NCBI RefSeq assembly: GCF_029360775.1
Contig: NZ_JARKMZ010000030.1
Coordinates: 1 to 46,120, forward strand
Origin: Daejeonella sp. H1SJ63
GTDB lineage: Bacteria; Bacteroidota; Bacteroidia; Sphingobacteriales; Sphingobacteriaceae
Reading direction: 5' to 3'
DNA length: 46,120 bases
Shown here: positions 16,119 through 25,321 of the stretch, in pieces
Numbering within the stretch: the stretch's first letter is position 1
Layout of the letters: each line of letters opens with the position of its first letter
Translations under genes and position numbers: made by a program
The notes under the pieces: model-generated
Database searches by the model: none
Seen by the model: only the letters and a program-made list of their open reading frames with translations
What the model was told of the DNA's origin: nothing

Positions 16119-17171
16119 CTATCTTTTTCCGTACTGTTCTTCGTAATAAGACTGATAGGATCCTGAAGTTACACTTTGCAGCCATTCATCGTTATGCAGG
16201 TACCATTCAACCGTTTTCTCCAAACCTTCTTCAAACTGAAGACTTGGTTTCCAGCCCAGATCATTCTGAAGTTTGGTCGAATCAATGGCATAGCGCAGGT
16301 CATGCCCTGCACGATCAGTTACATAAGTAATCAGTTTAGCAGAAGTTCCGGGCTCCCGTCCCAGCTTCTCATCCATGATTTTACATAATAAACGGATCAG
16401 ATCAATATTTTTCCATTCATTATGACCGCCGACATTATAAGTGCTTCCGCTTGCAGCCTTGTGATAAATAACATCAATTGCCCTTGCGTGATCCTCAACC
16501 CATAGCCAGTCGCGTATATTTTCTCCCTTTCCGTAAACCGGAATAGACTTATTATTCTTGATGTTATTAATAGACAAAGGAATTAATTTCTCAGGAAAAT
16601 GATGAGAACCATAATTATTTGAGCAATTGGAGATCACCGTATCAATCCCGTATGTATCATGATAAGACCTCACAAAATGATCTGAACTTGCCTTAGATGC
16701 TGAATAAGGACTATGCGGATCATAGGAAGTGGTTTCAGTAAATAAGCCATCCTCGCCCAGACTTCCGTAGACTTCATCTGTTGAGACATGGTAAAAACGA
16801 TGAGCTGCATAGTTATTACTCCATTGTTTACGTGCTGCGTTTAACAAATTAACCGTGCCCACAACGTTTGTCATTACGAACTCAACAGGATTGCTGATCG
16901 ACCGGTCTACATGCGATTCAGCAGCGAGATGTATGACCGAATCGATCTGCTCTTCAGCAAACAATTTGTCGATAAATGGAGCATCAACAATATCACCCTT
17001 TATAAATTTATAATTTGGTCTGTCCTCTACATCTTTCAGATTCAGAAGGTTACCGGCATATGTTAACTTATCCAGATTAATAATCTGATATTCAGGATAA
17101 TTATTTACAAATCTTCTAACTACATGCGAGCCAATGAACCCTGCACCACCGGTAATCAATATTTTTTTCAT
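16119..17171 (-). CDS. rfbB: dTDP-glucose 4,6-dehydratase
   Basis: A 350-residue extended short-chain dehydrogenase that converts dTDP-glucose to dTDP-4-keto-6-deoxyglucose, the entry to dTDP-rhamnose and related deoxysugars. It has the NAD loop ITGGAGFIGSH (6-16), the dehydratase triad residues in STDEVYG (Asp132, Glu133), and Tyr156/Lys160 in SPYSASK. The late NVGGHNEWKNIDLI segment is typical of RfbB. It is the last gene of the sugar-nucleotide operon, 50 nt after galE with a small 6-bp hairpin (17202-17216) between. No rfbA, C or D is nearby. Confidence 0.93.
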   Translation of the reverse strand: MKKILITGGAGFIGSHVVRRFVNNYPEYQIINLDKLTYAGNLLNLKDVEDRPNYKFIKGDIVDAPFIDKLFAEEQIDSVIHLAAESHVDRSISNPVEFVMTNVVGTVNLLNAARKQWSNNYAAHRFYHVSTDEVYGSLGEDGLFTETTSYDPHSPYSASKASSDHFVRSYHDTYGIDTVISNCSNNYGSHHFPEKLIPLSINNIKNNKSIPVYGKGENIRDWLWVEDHARAIDVIYHKAASGSTYNVGGHNEWKNIDLIRLLCKIMDEKLGREPGTSAKLITYVTDRAGHDLRYAIDSTKLQNDLGWKPSLQFEEGLEKTVEWYLHNDEWLQSVTSGSYQSYYEEQYGKR

Positions 17172-17221
17172 TCCTAAAATCTATTCTTTTAAATAGAGAA
17201 CCAGAGCCGGGCTCTGAATTT

Positions 17222-18247
17222 TTACAATGGATTATCCCTGATATACTTCTCCCAGTTCCATGCTGAGCTCATCATCTCCAGAAGACCTAGTTCAGCTTTC
17301 CATGAAAGCTCGCGCTCTGCTTTGCTTACATCTCCAAATATTTGAATAATATCTCCGGGTCTTCTGGGTCCGATTGTATAATTCAATTTCTGCCCGTTAG
17401 CCTGCTCAAATGCATGTATTACCTCCATAACAGAATTACCCCGACCGGTTCCGATATTATAAACATCATATTGCAGAGGGTTTCCCTCCAGCTTTTTTAT
17501 TGCAGCCACATGTGCCTTTGCCAGATCGACAACATGGATATAATCACGAATACATGTTCCATCAGGAGTATTGTAATCATCACCGAAAACAATGATGTTA
17601 CCTCTTTTGCCTATTGCAGCCTGTGTAATGAAAGGTACGAGATTCTGTGGCACCCCAATCGGAAGTTCCCCAATCAATGCCGAAGCATGTGCTCCAACCG
17701 GATTAAAATATCTCAATGCAATAACCTTCAGATTCTCGTTTACAGACGCTGTTTCAGCCAGAATCTCTTCTGCTATCTGCTTGGTATTGCCATAAGGAGA
17801 CTCTGCCCTTTTAACCGGAGCCAATTCATTTACAGGAAGACTGTCAGGCTCACCATAAACGGTACAACTCGATGAGAAAACAAAATTCATCCTTCGTCCC
17901 GAAACCGATTCCAGAAGGTTAATTAAGGAGTATATATTGTTCCTGTAATATTTCAAAGGCTGGCTCACCGATTCGCCAACACTCTTAAATGCAGCAAAAT
18001 GTATCACTCCCTCTATTTCAGGATGTGCCTGAACAAATCCGAGAGTTTTCTTCTCATCACAAAGATCAAAATTATAAAACTCAGGCTTCCTACCTGTAAT
18101 TTTCATGATCTGGTCAATGATCTGCTGACTTGAATTTGAAAGATCATCAATAATTACAGGTTCATAACCTGCATTAATTAACTCTACAACAGTATGGGAC
18201 CCGATATAGCCGGTTCCTCCTGTTACTAATATTTTCCTGGCCGGCAT
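17222..18247 (-). CDS. galE: UDP-glucose 4-epimerase
   Basis: A 341-residue NAD-dependent epimerase that interconverts UDP-glucose and UDP-galactose. The loop VTGGTGYIGSHT (8-19), the catalytic SSSCTVYG serine region and Tyr152/Lys156 (SPYGNTK) are present, along with the substrate segment RYFNPVGAH. The start codon overlaps the stop of the preceding gene by one base (TAATG), so translation is coupled. With ugd and the UDP-xylose synthase it supplies nucleotide sugars for surface polysaccharide or lipopolysaccharide. Confidence 0.94.
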   Translation of the reverse strand: MPARKILVTGGTGYIGSHTVVELINAGYEPVIIDDLSNSSQQIIDQIMKITGRKPEFYNFDLCDEKKTLGFVQAHPEIEGVIHFAAFKSVGESVSQPLKYYRNNIYSLINLLESVSGRRMNFVFSSSCTVYGEPDSLPVNELAPVKRAESPYGNTKQIAEEILAETASVNENLKVIALRYFNPVGAHASALIGELPIGVPQNLVPFITQAAIGKRGNIIVFGDDYNTPDGTCIRDYIHVVDLAKAHVAAIKKLEGNPLQYDVYNIGTGRGNSVMEVIHAFEQANGQKLNYTIGPRRPGDIIQIFGDVSKAERELSWKAELGLLEMMSSAWNWEKYIRDNPL

Positions 18248-19233
18248 TATTTATTGTTATAATAAGTAAAATCTTTATGCTTAATTTCTTTCTCTGGCAA
18301 GGATTTAAAATACTCACAGGTTATTTTCAAGCCTTCTGCACGATTTACCTTTGGCTCCCATCCCAGAATCGTTCTTGCTTTAGTGATATCAGGACGCCTT
18401 TGTTTAGGGTCATCGGTTGGCAAATCTTTATATACCATTTTTTGCTTTGTTCCTGTTAGCTTAATAATCTCTTCACCGAACTCTCTGATAGTAATCTCAT
18501 CAGGATTTCCGATATTAACAGGTAAAGAATAATCAGAAAACAACAGCCGGTATATACCTTCTACAAGATCATCCACATAGCAGAAGGAGCGGGTTTGTGA
18601 ACCATCTCCAAATACCGTAAGATCCTCTCCTCTTAATGCCTGTCCAATAAATGCAGGTAAAACACGGCCATCATTAAGACGCATTCTTGGTCCGTAAGTA
18701 TTAAATATTCGGACAATCCTGGTTTCCAGTCCGTGAAAAGTATGGTAAGCCATAGTCATTGCCTCCTGAAAGCGTTTAGCTTCATCATAAACACCACGCG
18801 GGCCAACCGGGTTCACATTCCCCCAATATTCCTCAGGCTGAGGATTGACTGTAGGATCACCATAAACTTCTGAGGTTGAGGCAATCAATATTCTGGATTT
18901 CTTTGAACGAGCCAGTCCCAGTAAATTATGGATTCCGAGTGACCCAACTTTAAGAGTTTGAATAGGTATTCTCAAATAATCTATAGGACTTGCCGGTGAA
19001 GCAAAATGAAGGATATAATCAAGATCGCCCGCAACATAAACAAACTTTGAAACGTCATGATTATAGAACTCAAAATTCTCAAGAGGAAATAAATGTTCAA
19101 TGTTGCGCAGATCTCCTGTAATCAGATTGTCCATGCCGATAACATGGAAACCCTCTTTAATAAAGCGGTCGCATAAATGTGAACCAAGAAATCCGGCAGC
19201 CCCGGTAATTAGTACCCTCTTCCTTGACTTCAT
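18247..19233 (-). CDS. UDP-glucuronate decarboxylase (UDP-xylose synthase)
   Basis: A 328-residue extended SDR that decarboxylates UDP-glucuronate to UDP-xylose. It shows [12 protein letters not shown] (9-20), the UXS-typical [12 protein letters not shown] segment, Tyr149/Lys153 in GVYDEAKR, and [10 protein letters not shown]. It lacks the extra formyltransferase domain of ArnA. It directly follows ugd, the enzyme that makes its substrate, with a 4-nt ATGA overlap, which strongly supports the assignment. Cytoplasmic. Confidence 0.9.
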   Translation of the reverse strand: MKSRKRVLITGAAGFLGSHLCDRFIKEGFHVIGMDNLITGDLRNIEHLFPLENFEFYNHDVSKFVYVAGDLDYILHFASPASPIDYLRIPIQTLKVGSLGIHNLLGLARSKKSRILIASTSEVYGDPTVNPQPEEYWGNVNPVGPRGVYDEAKRFQEAMTMAYHTFHGLETRIVRIFNTYGPRMRLNDGRVLPAFIGQALRGEDLTVFGDGSQTRSFCYVDDLVEGIYRLLFSDYSLPVNIGNPDEITIREFGEEIIKLTGTKQKMVYKDLPTDDPKQRRPDITKARTILGWEPKVNRAEGLKITCEYFKSLPEKEIKHKDFTYYNNK

Positions 19234-20543
19234 ATACTTATGGTTTTGCGACCAATACTATTATAGTAAAAACCGCAATCTATCATTTTTTGTAAATCGT
19301 ATAAATTACGACCATCAAAAATTACTTTGGCCTTCATTAGTGAACTGATCTTGTCGAAATCAGGGGTTCTGAACACAGACCATTCAGTAACAATAAGCAG
19401 AGCATCAGCATCCTTCAATGCGTCATACTGATTATCTGTAAATGAAATCTTATCCCCGTACATTTTCTTGACATTATTCATCGCCTCCGGATCAAAGGCA
19501 GAAATAATGGCGCCGTCATTCAGAAGTTCATCAATAATATAAAGTGCAGGAGCTTCGCGAATATCATCTGTTTCAGGTTTAAATGCCAATCCCCAGATTG
19601 CGATTTTCTTTCCTTTAATGTCCCCGCCATAATATTTCCTCATCTTCTCCACCAGCTTTTTTCTTTGAGTATCATTAACCTCCATTACTGAATCGAGGAT
19701 CTTGAACTCATAATGATTTTCCTTTGCTGATTGAGCCAGAGCCTGAACATCCTTAGGGAAGCAACTGCCTCCATAACCAACTCCCGGAAACAGGAAACGC
19801 TTTCCGATACGATCATCAGAGCCAATTCCTTTCCTTACCGCATCAACATCAGCGCCTACAAGTTCACACAAATTGGCGATTTCATTCATGAAAGTGATTT
19901 TCGTTGCCAGGAATGAGTTTGCTGCATATTTTGTCAGCTCTGAAGAGCGTGTATCCATAAAAATGATAGGATTCCCTTGTCTGACATAAGGTCCATATAA
20001 TTCTGCCATGATTTTTTGAGCCCTGACACTCTGAGTCCCTACCACAACACGATCAGGTTTCATAAAATCATCAACCGCAACGCCTTCCCGCAGAAATTCA
20101 GGGTTGGAAACCACATCAACTTCTACCGGGGTCGTATCGTTAAATACTTTAATAACTTTATCTGCAGTACCAACAGGAACAGTGGATTTGGTTACTATGA
20201 CCTTGTAATCTTTAATTAATTTCGCAATGTCTTTGGCTGCACCTAAAACATAACTTAAATCTGCAGCGCCATCCTCTCCGGGAGGAGTTGGAAGTGCCAG
20301 AAAAATAATCTGTGCATCTTCAATGGCAGAGGCCAGATTTGTAGTAAAATTCAATCTCCCCTGTTCAATATTTCTGTGAAAAAGTAAATCGAGACCAGGT
20401 TCATATATAGGCAGTTTAAACGCCTGCATCATTTTAACCTTCTCTTCATTGATATCCACACAGGTTACAGTATTTCCGGTTTCAGCCAGACAAGTTCCAG
20501 TGACTAAACCAACATAACCGGTACCTACAACTGCTATTCTCAT
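19230..20543 (-). CDS. ugd: UDP-glucose 6-dehydrogenase
   Basis: A 437-residue NAD-dependent enzyme that oxidises UDP-glucose to UDP-glucuronate. It has the N-terminal loop [12 protein letters not shown] (5-16), the catalytic cysteine Cys261 in [10 protein letters not shown], and the C-terminal NAD/UDP domain with [18 protein letters not shown]. It is the first gene of the leftward sugar-nucleotide operon. Upstream are two perfect 12-bp palindromes (20551-20562 and 20572-20583) that may be regulatory, but no good -33/-7 pair. Confidence 0.95.
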   Translation of the reverse strand: MRIAVVGTGYVGLVTGTCLAETGNTVTCVDINEEKVKMMQAFKLPIYEPGLDLLFHRNIEQGRLNFTTNLASAIEDAQIIFLALPTPPGEDGAADLSYVLGAAKDIAKLIKDYKVIVTKSTVPVGTADKVIKVFNDTTPVEVDVVSNPEFLREGVAVDDFMKPDRVVVGTQSVRAQKIMAELYGPYVRQGNPIIFMDTRSSELTKYAANSFLATKITFMNEIANLCELVGADVDAVRKGIGSDDRIGKRFLFPGVGYGGSCFPKDVQALAQSAKENHYEFKILDSVMEVNDTQRKKLVEKMRKYYGGDIKGKKIAIWGLAFKPETDDIREAPALYIIDELLNDGAIISAFDPEAMNNVKKMYGDKISFTDNQYDALKDADALLIVTEWSVFRTPDFDKISSLMKAKVIFDGRNLYDLQKMIDCGFYYNSIGRKTISI

Positions 20544-20550
20544 TAGTATC

Positions 20551-20583
20551 TATATTAATATATTCGATGATGATAACGTTATC
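20551..20583. promoter_or_regulatory. Two perfect palindromes upstream of ugd
   Basis: TATATTAATATA (20551-20562) and GATAACGTTATC (20572-20583) are each perfect 12-bp palindromes within 40 nt of the ugd start, in the 197-nt space shared with the divergent Kdo transferase gene. They could bind a dimeric regulator. AT-rich palindromes also arise by chance. Confidence 0.3.
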
Positions 20584-20740
20584 TGTTTATAATCCGGACT
20601 ATCTGTTAAGAGTACTTCCTTATGAGTATTTACCTGAATAAACAGTATAAAAACTAAATCCCGGCAGATTTCAATTAAAGATGAAGTCTAAAATAAAAGA
20701 TTAAACGTTAACTTCGACGAAGATAAGAATTATATTCAAA

Positions 20741-21979
20741 ATGCTTTTTTTGTACGACCTCGGAATACGTTTATATATCCTCTTTATCCGCATTGCTTCA
20801 GTCAAAAACAAGAAAGCAAAACTGTGGATTAATGGCAGAAAAGACATTTTCGACATCATCAAAAAAAGCATAGATCCATCTTTAAAATATACCTGGTTTC
20901 ACTTTGCATCATTGGGAGAATTTGAACAAGGCAGACCGGTAATTGAGCAAATGAAAAAAGAAAGGAAAGAATGTTCAATTGTTGTTACTTTCTTTTCACC
21001 CTCCGGATACGAAGTAAGAAAAAACTACCCCCTGGCAGATCATGTTTTTTATCTCCCTGCCGATACTGCTGCCAATGCCAGAACCTTTATCCGATTACTA
21101 AATCCGGAAATAGCGATATTCACGAAGTATGAATACTGGTATCATTATTTCGAAGAACTGAACAATCAAAACATCCCTCTGTACATTATTTCCGGGATTT
21201 TCAGAGAAGAACAGGCCTTTTTTAAATGGTATGGAACACTGCACAGAAGAATGCTCGGCTGGGTTTCACATTTTTTTGTGCAGAACGAAATCAGTAAAAC
21301 CTTACTTGGAAATTTAGGGATTAACAATGTGACGGTAAGTGGTGACACCCGCTTCGACAGGGTTAAATATAATTCTGAGAACCCTCTAAGTCTTTCTGAA
21401 ATTGAAGTATTCAGTAAAGAGAATGAAGTGTTTATTGCAGGCAGTACCTGGCCGGAAGATGAAAAATTAATTGCAGGTTTAGCTGTGCAATATCCTGACT
21501 GGAGATTTATTATTGCCCCCCATGAAGTAAATGAGAAAAGAATCGCTGAGCTGAAATTGCTGTTTCCTGAATCAGTAAATTATTCCGGGATCAAAGGTGC
21601 AGAGAATCTAAACCCGGAATTGAAAGATAGCCGGATACTGATTATTGACAGTATTGGAATACTTTCATCGGTATATCGATATGGAGTAATCGCTTACATT
21701 GGAGGAGGTTTCGGAGTAGGCATACATAATACACTTGAAGCGGCTGCATTTGGCATACCGGTAATATTTGGACCTAATTACTCGAGGTTTCAGGAAGCCG
21801 TGCAACTTATCGAAAAAGGAGGAGCATTTTCTATTGAAAGCGCTGATGAGTTAAAGCTCCTTATGAACCAGCTGAAAGAACCAGAATTCAGAAAAAATTG
21901 CGGGGTCATTGCAGGAAATTATGTACGGCAAAACACCGGAGCAAGCCGGATTTTTTTGGATCATATTTCCAGTACCTGA
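20741..21979 (+). CDS. waaA: 3-deoxy-D-manno-octulosonic acid (Kdo) transferase
   Basis: A 412-residue GT30 glycosyltransferase that adds Kdo to lipid A precursor at the inner membrane. An N-terminal hydrophobic anchor is followed by the family-defining HFASLGEFEQGRPV, whose Glu60 is the expected catalytic base. The C-terminal half has GSTWPEDEKL, IAPHEVNEKRI, YIGGGFGVGIHNTLEAAAFG and IFGPNYSRFQEA, all Kdo-transferase hallmarks that contact CMP-Kdo. Length is close to E. coli WaaA. It is monocistronic and converges with hemH with a 5-nt gap. Confidence 0.94.
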   Translation: MLFLYDLGIRLYILFIRIASVKNKKAKLWINGRKDIFDIIKKSIDPSLKYTWFHFASLGEFEQGRPVIEQMKKERKECSIVVTFFSPSGYEVRKNYPLADHVFYLPADTAANARTFIRLLNPEIAIFTKYEYWYHYFEELNNQNIPLYIISGIFREEQAFFKWYGTLHRRMLGWVSHFFVQNEISKTLLGNLGINNVTVSGDTRFDRVKYNSENPLSLSEIEVFSKENEVFIAGSTWPEDEKLIAGLAVQYPDWRFIIAPHEVNEKRIAELKLLFPESVNYSGIKGAENLNPELKDSRILIIDSIGILSSVYRYGVIAYIGGGFGVGIHNTLEAAAFGIPVIFGPNYSRFQEAVQLIEKGGAFSIESADELKLLMNQLKEPEFRKNCGVIAGNYVRQNTGASRIFLDHISST

Positions 21980-21984
21980 TTTTT

Positions 21985-23004
21985 TTAAGCTGATTTTACC
22001 AGGCCTTCCAGAGACTCGATCCAGAGCGGATCATCATTCAGGCTTTCTACCAGCTGTACATGTTCACCGCCAAGTGCATGGAATTCTTCGGCATATTCCA
22101 CACTAACTTCATGCACCGTTTCGATACAATCAGCAACAAATGCCGGGCAGAAAACTAAAAGCCGCTTAGCCCCTTTCTTTGCCTGATCTTCAAGCACCCT
22201 GCTGGTATAAGGCTGTGCCCATGGATCTTTGCCCAAACGGGATTGGAAACAAACTGTAAACTTATCCTTAGGAAGACCAAGTTTTTCTGCAATCAGATAG
22301 GCTGTATTGTAGCACTGAGCTGAATAACAGAACTTGTTATTATCATTTAATACTTTGCAGCAATCATCCACTTTCAAGCAATGTTTTCCCGAATCATCCC
22401 CTTTAACCAGCTGACGCTGAGGCAATCCATGAAAGCTAAATAAAATATGGTCGTATTCTTCAGGCTTGTACTTTGCACCGTTTTTTGCAAAAACAGCGAT
22501 CATTTTTTCATCGCCATGGAATGAATTAATGAAGGATATATCGGGAATAGTTTGCCATTTACTGACAATCTGCATTACTTTCTCCATTACCGACCCTGTA
22601 GTTGCAGAGGCATACTGAGGAAATAAAGAAACGATTCTGATACTGTCTGCCTTTGCAAGTTTCAGCTTGTTCAAAGCTGATTCAATAGAAGGATTTTGAT
22701 AACGCATAGCCAGTTCGACATGATATTCATCACCAAGACGTTTCTGAAGTAAGTCTCTCTGAATAATGCTGTAATGCATCAAGGGTGAACCCGTAGTATC
22801 TGACCAGATTTCTTTGTAAAGTTTTGCAGATTTTGGGCCACGAAAAGGGACAATAATACCCTTAACAAGCATTGCACGCTGCACCGGAGGAATATCAATG
22901 ACTCTTCCGTCCATTAGAAATTCGTCAAGATATTTTCTTACATCAGAGGTTGAGGGACTATCAGGTGTACCCAGATTAACTAATAAAACTCCTTTTTTCT
23001 TCAT
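21985..23004 (-). CDS. hemH: Ferrochelatase
   Basis: A 339-residue ferrochelatase that inserts Fe2+ into protoporphyrin IX, the last step of protohaem synthesis. The N-terminal GVLLVNLGTPDSPSTSDVRK is characteristic, the metal-binding His sits in LFSFHGLPQRQL, and the conserved Glu in IETVHEVSVEYAEEF. It contains several clustered cysteines (DDCCKV and FCYSAQC), possibly ligands to a structural cluster. A -7 box TATCTTTG on the minus strand (23022-23029) lies 18 nt upstream and a perfect hairpin overlaps the promoter, so it can be expressed apart from the carotenoid genes. Confidence 0.95.
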   Translation of the reverse strand: MKKKGVLLVNLGTPDSPSTSDVRKYLDEFLMDGRVIDIPPVQRAMLVKGIIVPFRGPKSAKLYKEIWSDTTGSPLMHYSIIQRDLLQKRLGDEYHVELAMRYQNPSIESALNKLKLAKADSIRIVSLFPQYASATTGSVMEKVMQIVSKWQTIPDISFINSFHGDEKMIAVFAKNGAKYKPEEYDHILFSFHGLPQRQLVKGDDSGKHCLKVDDCCKVLNDNNKFCYSAQCYNTAYLIAEKLGLPKDKFTVCFQSRLGKDPWAQPYTSRVLEDQAKKGAKRLLVFCPAFVADCIETVHEVSVEYAEEFHALGGEHVQLVESLNDDPLWIESLEGLVKSA

Positions 23005-23021
23005 ATAGAATTCTGATCATC

Positions 23022-23060
23022 CAAAGATAGTCTTAGATCTGCTTAGTAAAAAGCAGATCT
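23022..23060 (-). promoter_or_regulatory. hemH promoter box with overlapping perfect hairpin
   Basis: Minus-strand TATCTTTG (23022-23029) fits TAnnTTTG. Right behind it a perfect 10-bp inverted repeat, AGATCTGCTT (23035-23044) with AAGCAGATCT (23051-23060), covers the -12 to -33 zone. It lacks a T-run and so looks more like an operator, or a stem between crtW and hemH, than a terminator. Confidence 0.45.
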
Positions 23061-23085
23061 GCCTATTTGACCAATAAATAACATT

Positions 23086-23769
23086 TTAATTACCTGCCTG
23101 TTTCATCTTCCATAGCTTCCACCATGGAGTTCCGGGAGAATCATGATGTTCATAATGATAGCCGAAAAAATAACAGGACAAAAATGCCAGCAAATGATTT
23201 TTACCCTGAGAACGGGATTGATGCCTGTTATCATGTTCTCCATGATGCGGCAGCCAGGTACCGAAATAAAAAAGCTGCACAGTACTGAGCAATGATGGCA
23301 AAACCCAAAACAGAAGCAGGTTAATTTCATCAATCCATATTTTCAGCAAATTAAAAATCAAAGCCATCAGAAGTACCTGCCATAAGGAAAGATACTCTCT
23401 GATAAATTTAAAGTACCAGGGAAGAAACGATCCCTCATAAAAATCAGGGTCCCGCGCCGTATGTACATGTTTATGATGCTCATGATGCTTGGAATTCAGG
23501 TTTCTGAAGGGAAAAAAAGCGTAAAGCATTGTGCATAATTGCCCAACAGCATTATTTAGCTTCTTATTTGATGAAACGGTACCATGCATCGCATCATGGG
23601 CCGTTATGAACAATCCGGTATAGAGATGCATCTGAACAAGGATCAGGAAATAATGAAGTGGATTTTGAAAATTTATTTCAAGCCCCATCAGAAAGATAAT
23701 ACAGAAAAGCCAGGCACTGATTACAATCAGAGCAATAATCAGTCCGGTATTTGACCGTTCGGCATACAT
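23086..23769 (-). CDS. crtW: Beta-carotene ketolase-type fatty acid hydroxylase/desaturase
   Basis: A 227-residue membrane di-iron enzyme, most like CrtW, which adds a keto group at C4 of the beta-ionone ring. Four hydrophobic segments surround the histidine clusters: HDAMHG (58-63), HHEHHKHVH (95-103), and the C-terminal YHYEHHDSPGTPWWKLW, where the SPxTPWW ending is a CrtW hallmark. The inner-loop LPHHGEHDNRH adds further ligands. It follows ispH by 3 nt as the last carotenoid gene. CrtZ-type hydroxylase is less likely because of length and the SPGTPWW tail. Confidence 0.85.
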   Translation of the reverse strand: MYAERSNTGLIIALIVISAWLFCIIFLMGLEINFQNPLHYFLILVQMHLYTGLFITAHDAMHGTVSSNKKLNNAVGQLCTMLYAFFPFRNLNSKHHEHHKHVHTARDPDFYEGSFLPWYFKFIREYLSLWQVLLMALIFNLLKIWIDEINLLLFWVLPSLLSTVQLFYFGTWLPHHGEHDNRHQSRSQGKNHLLAFLSCYFFGYHYEHHDSPGTPWWKLWKMKQAGN

Positions 23770-23772
23770 AAA

Positions 23773-24621
23773 TCAATAAGCTTCCAGAGCCGATTTAACT
23801 TTATCCATTAGCCACATTGGGGTAGAGGTTGCTCCGCAAATTCCTATTTTGTCTCCTGCTCTAAACAGGTCTTTGTTCAATTCTTCCTCACTGCTGATAA
23901 AATGAGTGTTTGAGTTAAATTGTTTGCAAACATCATACAGCACCTTACCATTTGATGATTTCTTGCCGGATACGAATACGATATGATCGAAATTCACAAC
24001 GAACTTTCTTAATTCCTCATCCCGGTTTGAAACCTGGCGGCAAATAGTATCATTAGCCTTCACTTCATACCCTCTTCTCAGCAATTCATCCTTGATCTGA
24101 TAAAACTTAGCTGTACTCTTGGTAGTCTGACTGTAAAGAGTAAACTTCTGAGGCAGATCAATATTATCCAATTCTGCAATATCCTGAAATACCAAAGCAT
24201 CATTATTGGTTTGCCCCTGCAAGCCAATCACTTCTGCATGTCCATGCTTACCAAAAATCAAAACCTTTTCATCATTGTCATAAGAGTTCTTGATTCTGTT
24301 CTGCAATTTTAAAACTACCGGACAAGAGGCATCAATCAGAGTGATATTGTTTTCAAGAGCAAGACGATAGGTTTCAGGAGCTTCACCATGTGCACGAATT
24401 AATACCTTCTCATTCCTAATATTCAGGAGCTCGTTATGAGAAATAATTCTCAGGCCTTTTGCCTTCAGCCGGCTCACTTCTTCATCATTGTGTACAATGT
24501 CTCCAAGGCAATACAGGTAACCATCTTCCTCCAGAATTTCTTCAGCCATGTCAATAGCATATACCACTCCAAAGCAAAAGCCGGAATCCTGATCAATAGT
24601 TACTTCGAGATTAAGTTTCAT
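23773..24621 (-). CDS. ispH: 4-hydroxy-3-methylbut-2-enyl diphosphate reductase
   Basis: A 282-residue IspH/LytB, the last enzyme of the MEP pathway, which reduces HMBPP to IPP and DMAPP with a [4Fe-4S] cluster. The three cluster cysteines sit in SGFCFGV, DASCPVV and NDTICRQVSNR. Substrate histidines are in VHNDEEV and RAHGEAPE. The start at 24621 is chosen because it gives the usual short N-terminus; an in-frame ATG at 24633 is possible. A TATTTTTG box on the minus strand (24663-24670) may give it its own promoter. Its place within the carotenoid operon ties precursor supply to pigment formation. Confidence 0.95.
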   Translation of the reverse strand: MKLNLEVTIDQDSGFCFGVVYAIDMAEEILEEDGYLYCLGDIVHNDEEVSRLKAKGLRIISHNELLNIRNEKVLIRAHGEAPETYRLALENNITLIDASCPVVLKLQNRIKNSYDNDEKVLIFGKHGHAEVIGLQGQTNNDALVFQDIAELDNIDLPQKFTLYSQTTKSTAKFYQIKDELLRRGYEVKANDTICRQVSNRDEELRKFVVNFDHIVFVSGKKSSNGKVLYDVCKQFNSNTHFISSEEELNKDLFRAGDKIGICGATSTPMWLMDKVKSALEAY

Positions 24622-24682
24622 TAGCCTGTTCAAATTATTCTTTCAAAATGCACCCTGATTTGCAAAAATACTAAATAGTTTA

Positions 24683-25321
24683 TCAGATTGCTGTAATATT
24701 CAGGATCAGGAAAAAGACGGTCTGAACAAACAAAAGCAATACTGCTACTTTATTTTCTTTTCTGAAATTCATTGTACGGAATAACATAAAAAGCAGAAAT
24801 GAAAACAAATACCATCCTATGTAATTCCGGACAGGAATTATTCCTCCATTCCAGAACCAGTAGTCAAAGCGAACAGCTACCGGTTCAATAAGCAAATCAA
24901 TTGCTGTTAATATCAGAGCCCCGAGTGCTGAAAAAAGCAAGCTGCTTTTTAATTTGAATTGTTCAAGAAATACTCCGGCAGAATAAACCAGTATCATCCA
25001 GTTTACGCCTATCATCAATGGTGTTGCCCAAAGTTTAACACCCAGCGCATTCCCATAGGTATATTCCCCGAAGATCAATCCGGTGTTAACGCCAATAAGC
25101 TCGACCAGAAAACCCAGACAATAAACAATAAGTGCAAATATTTTCAGATCTGCAGACCGGTCATTTACTGTAAATATCAAAATAAGTAACATCAGCAGTA
25201 AATGAAAGGGAACCAGCTTTATAAACAGCCCCTCATATTCAGGCAATAGAAAACCTGTTAGCCCCACCGCATGGAACAATACGATTAATACACTGTAAAC
25301 CTGTATCCTATTCAGCTTCAT
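24683..25321 (-). CDS. cruF: CruF-like carotenoid hydratase
   Basis: A 212-residue integral membrane protein of the carotenoid biosynthesis family (DUF422, CruF type), with about seven hydrophobic segments. The family core is clear: GVNTGLIFGEYTYGNALG, LWATPLMIGVNWMILV, and a later LTAIDLLIEPVAVRFDYW. CruF proteins add water across the terminal 1,2 (1',2') double bond of an acyclic carotenoid end, giving a tertiary hydroxyl. The start overlaps the preceding glycosyltransferase stop by 4 nt (ATGA). The neighbouring sugar and acyl transferases fit a product whose hydroxyl is glycosylated. Confidence 0.82.
   Translation of the reverse strand: MKLNRIQVYSVLIVLFHAVGLTGFLLPEYEGLFIKLVPFHLLLMLLILIFTVNDRSADLKIFALIVYCLGFLVELIGVNTGLIFGEYTYGNALGVKLWATPLMIGVNWMILVYSAGVFLEQFKLKSSLLFSALGALILTAIDLLIEPVAVRFDYWFWNGGIIPVRNYIGWYLFSFLLFMLFRTMNFRKENKVAVLLLFVQTVFFLILNITAI

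Noticed and set aside
15670-16185. A 171-codon minus-strand open frame opposite the permease gene
   Set aside because: It lies antisense to membrane-segment codons of a well supported gene and has no domain. This is a shadow frame.
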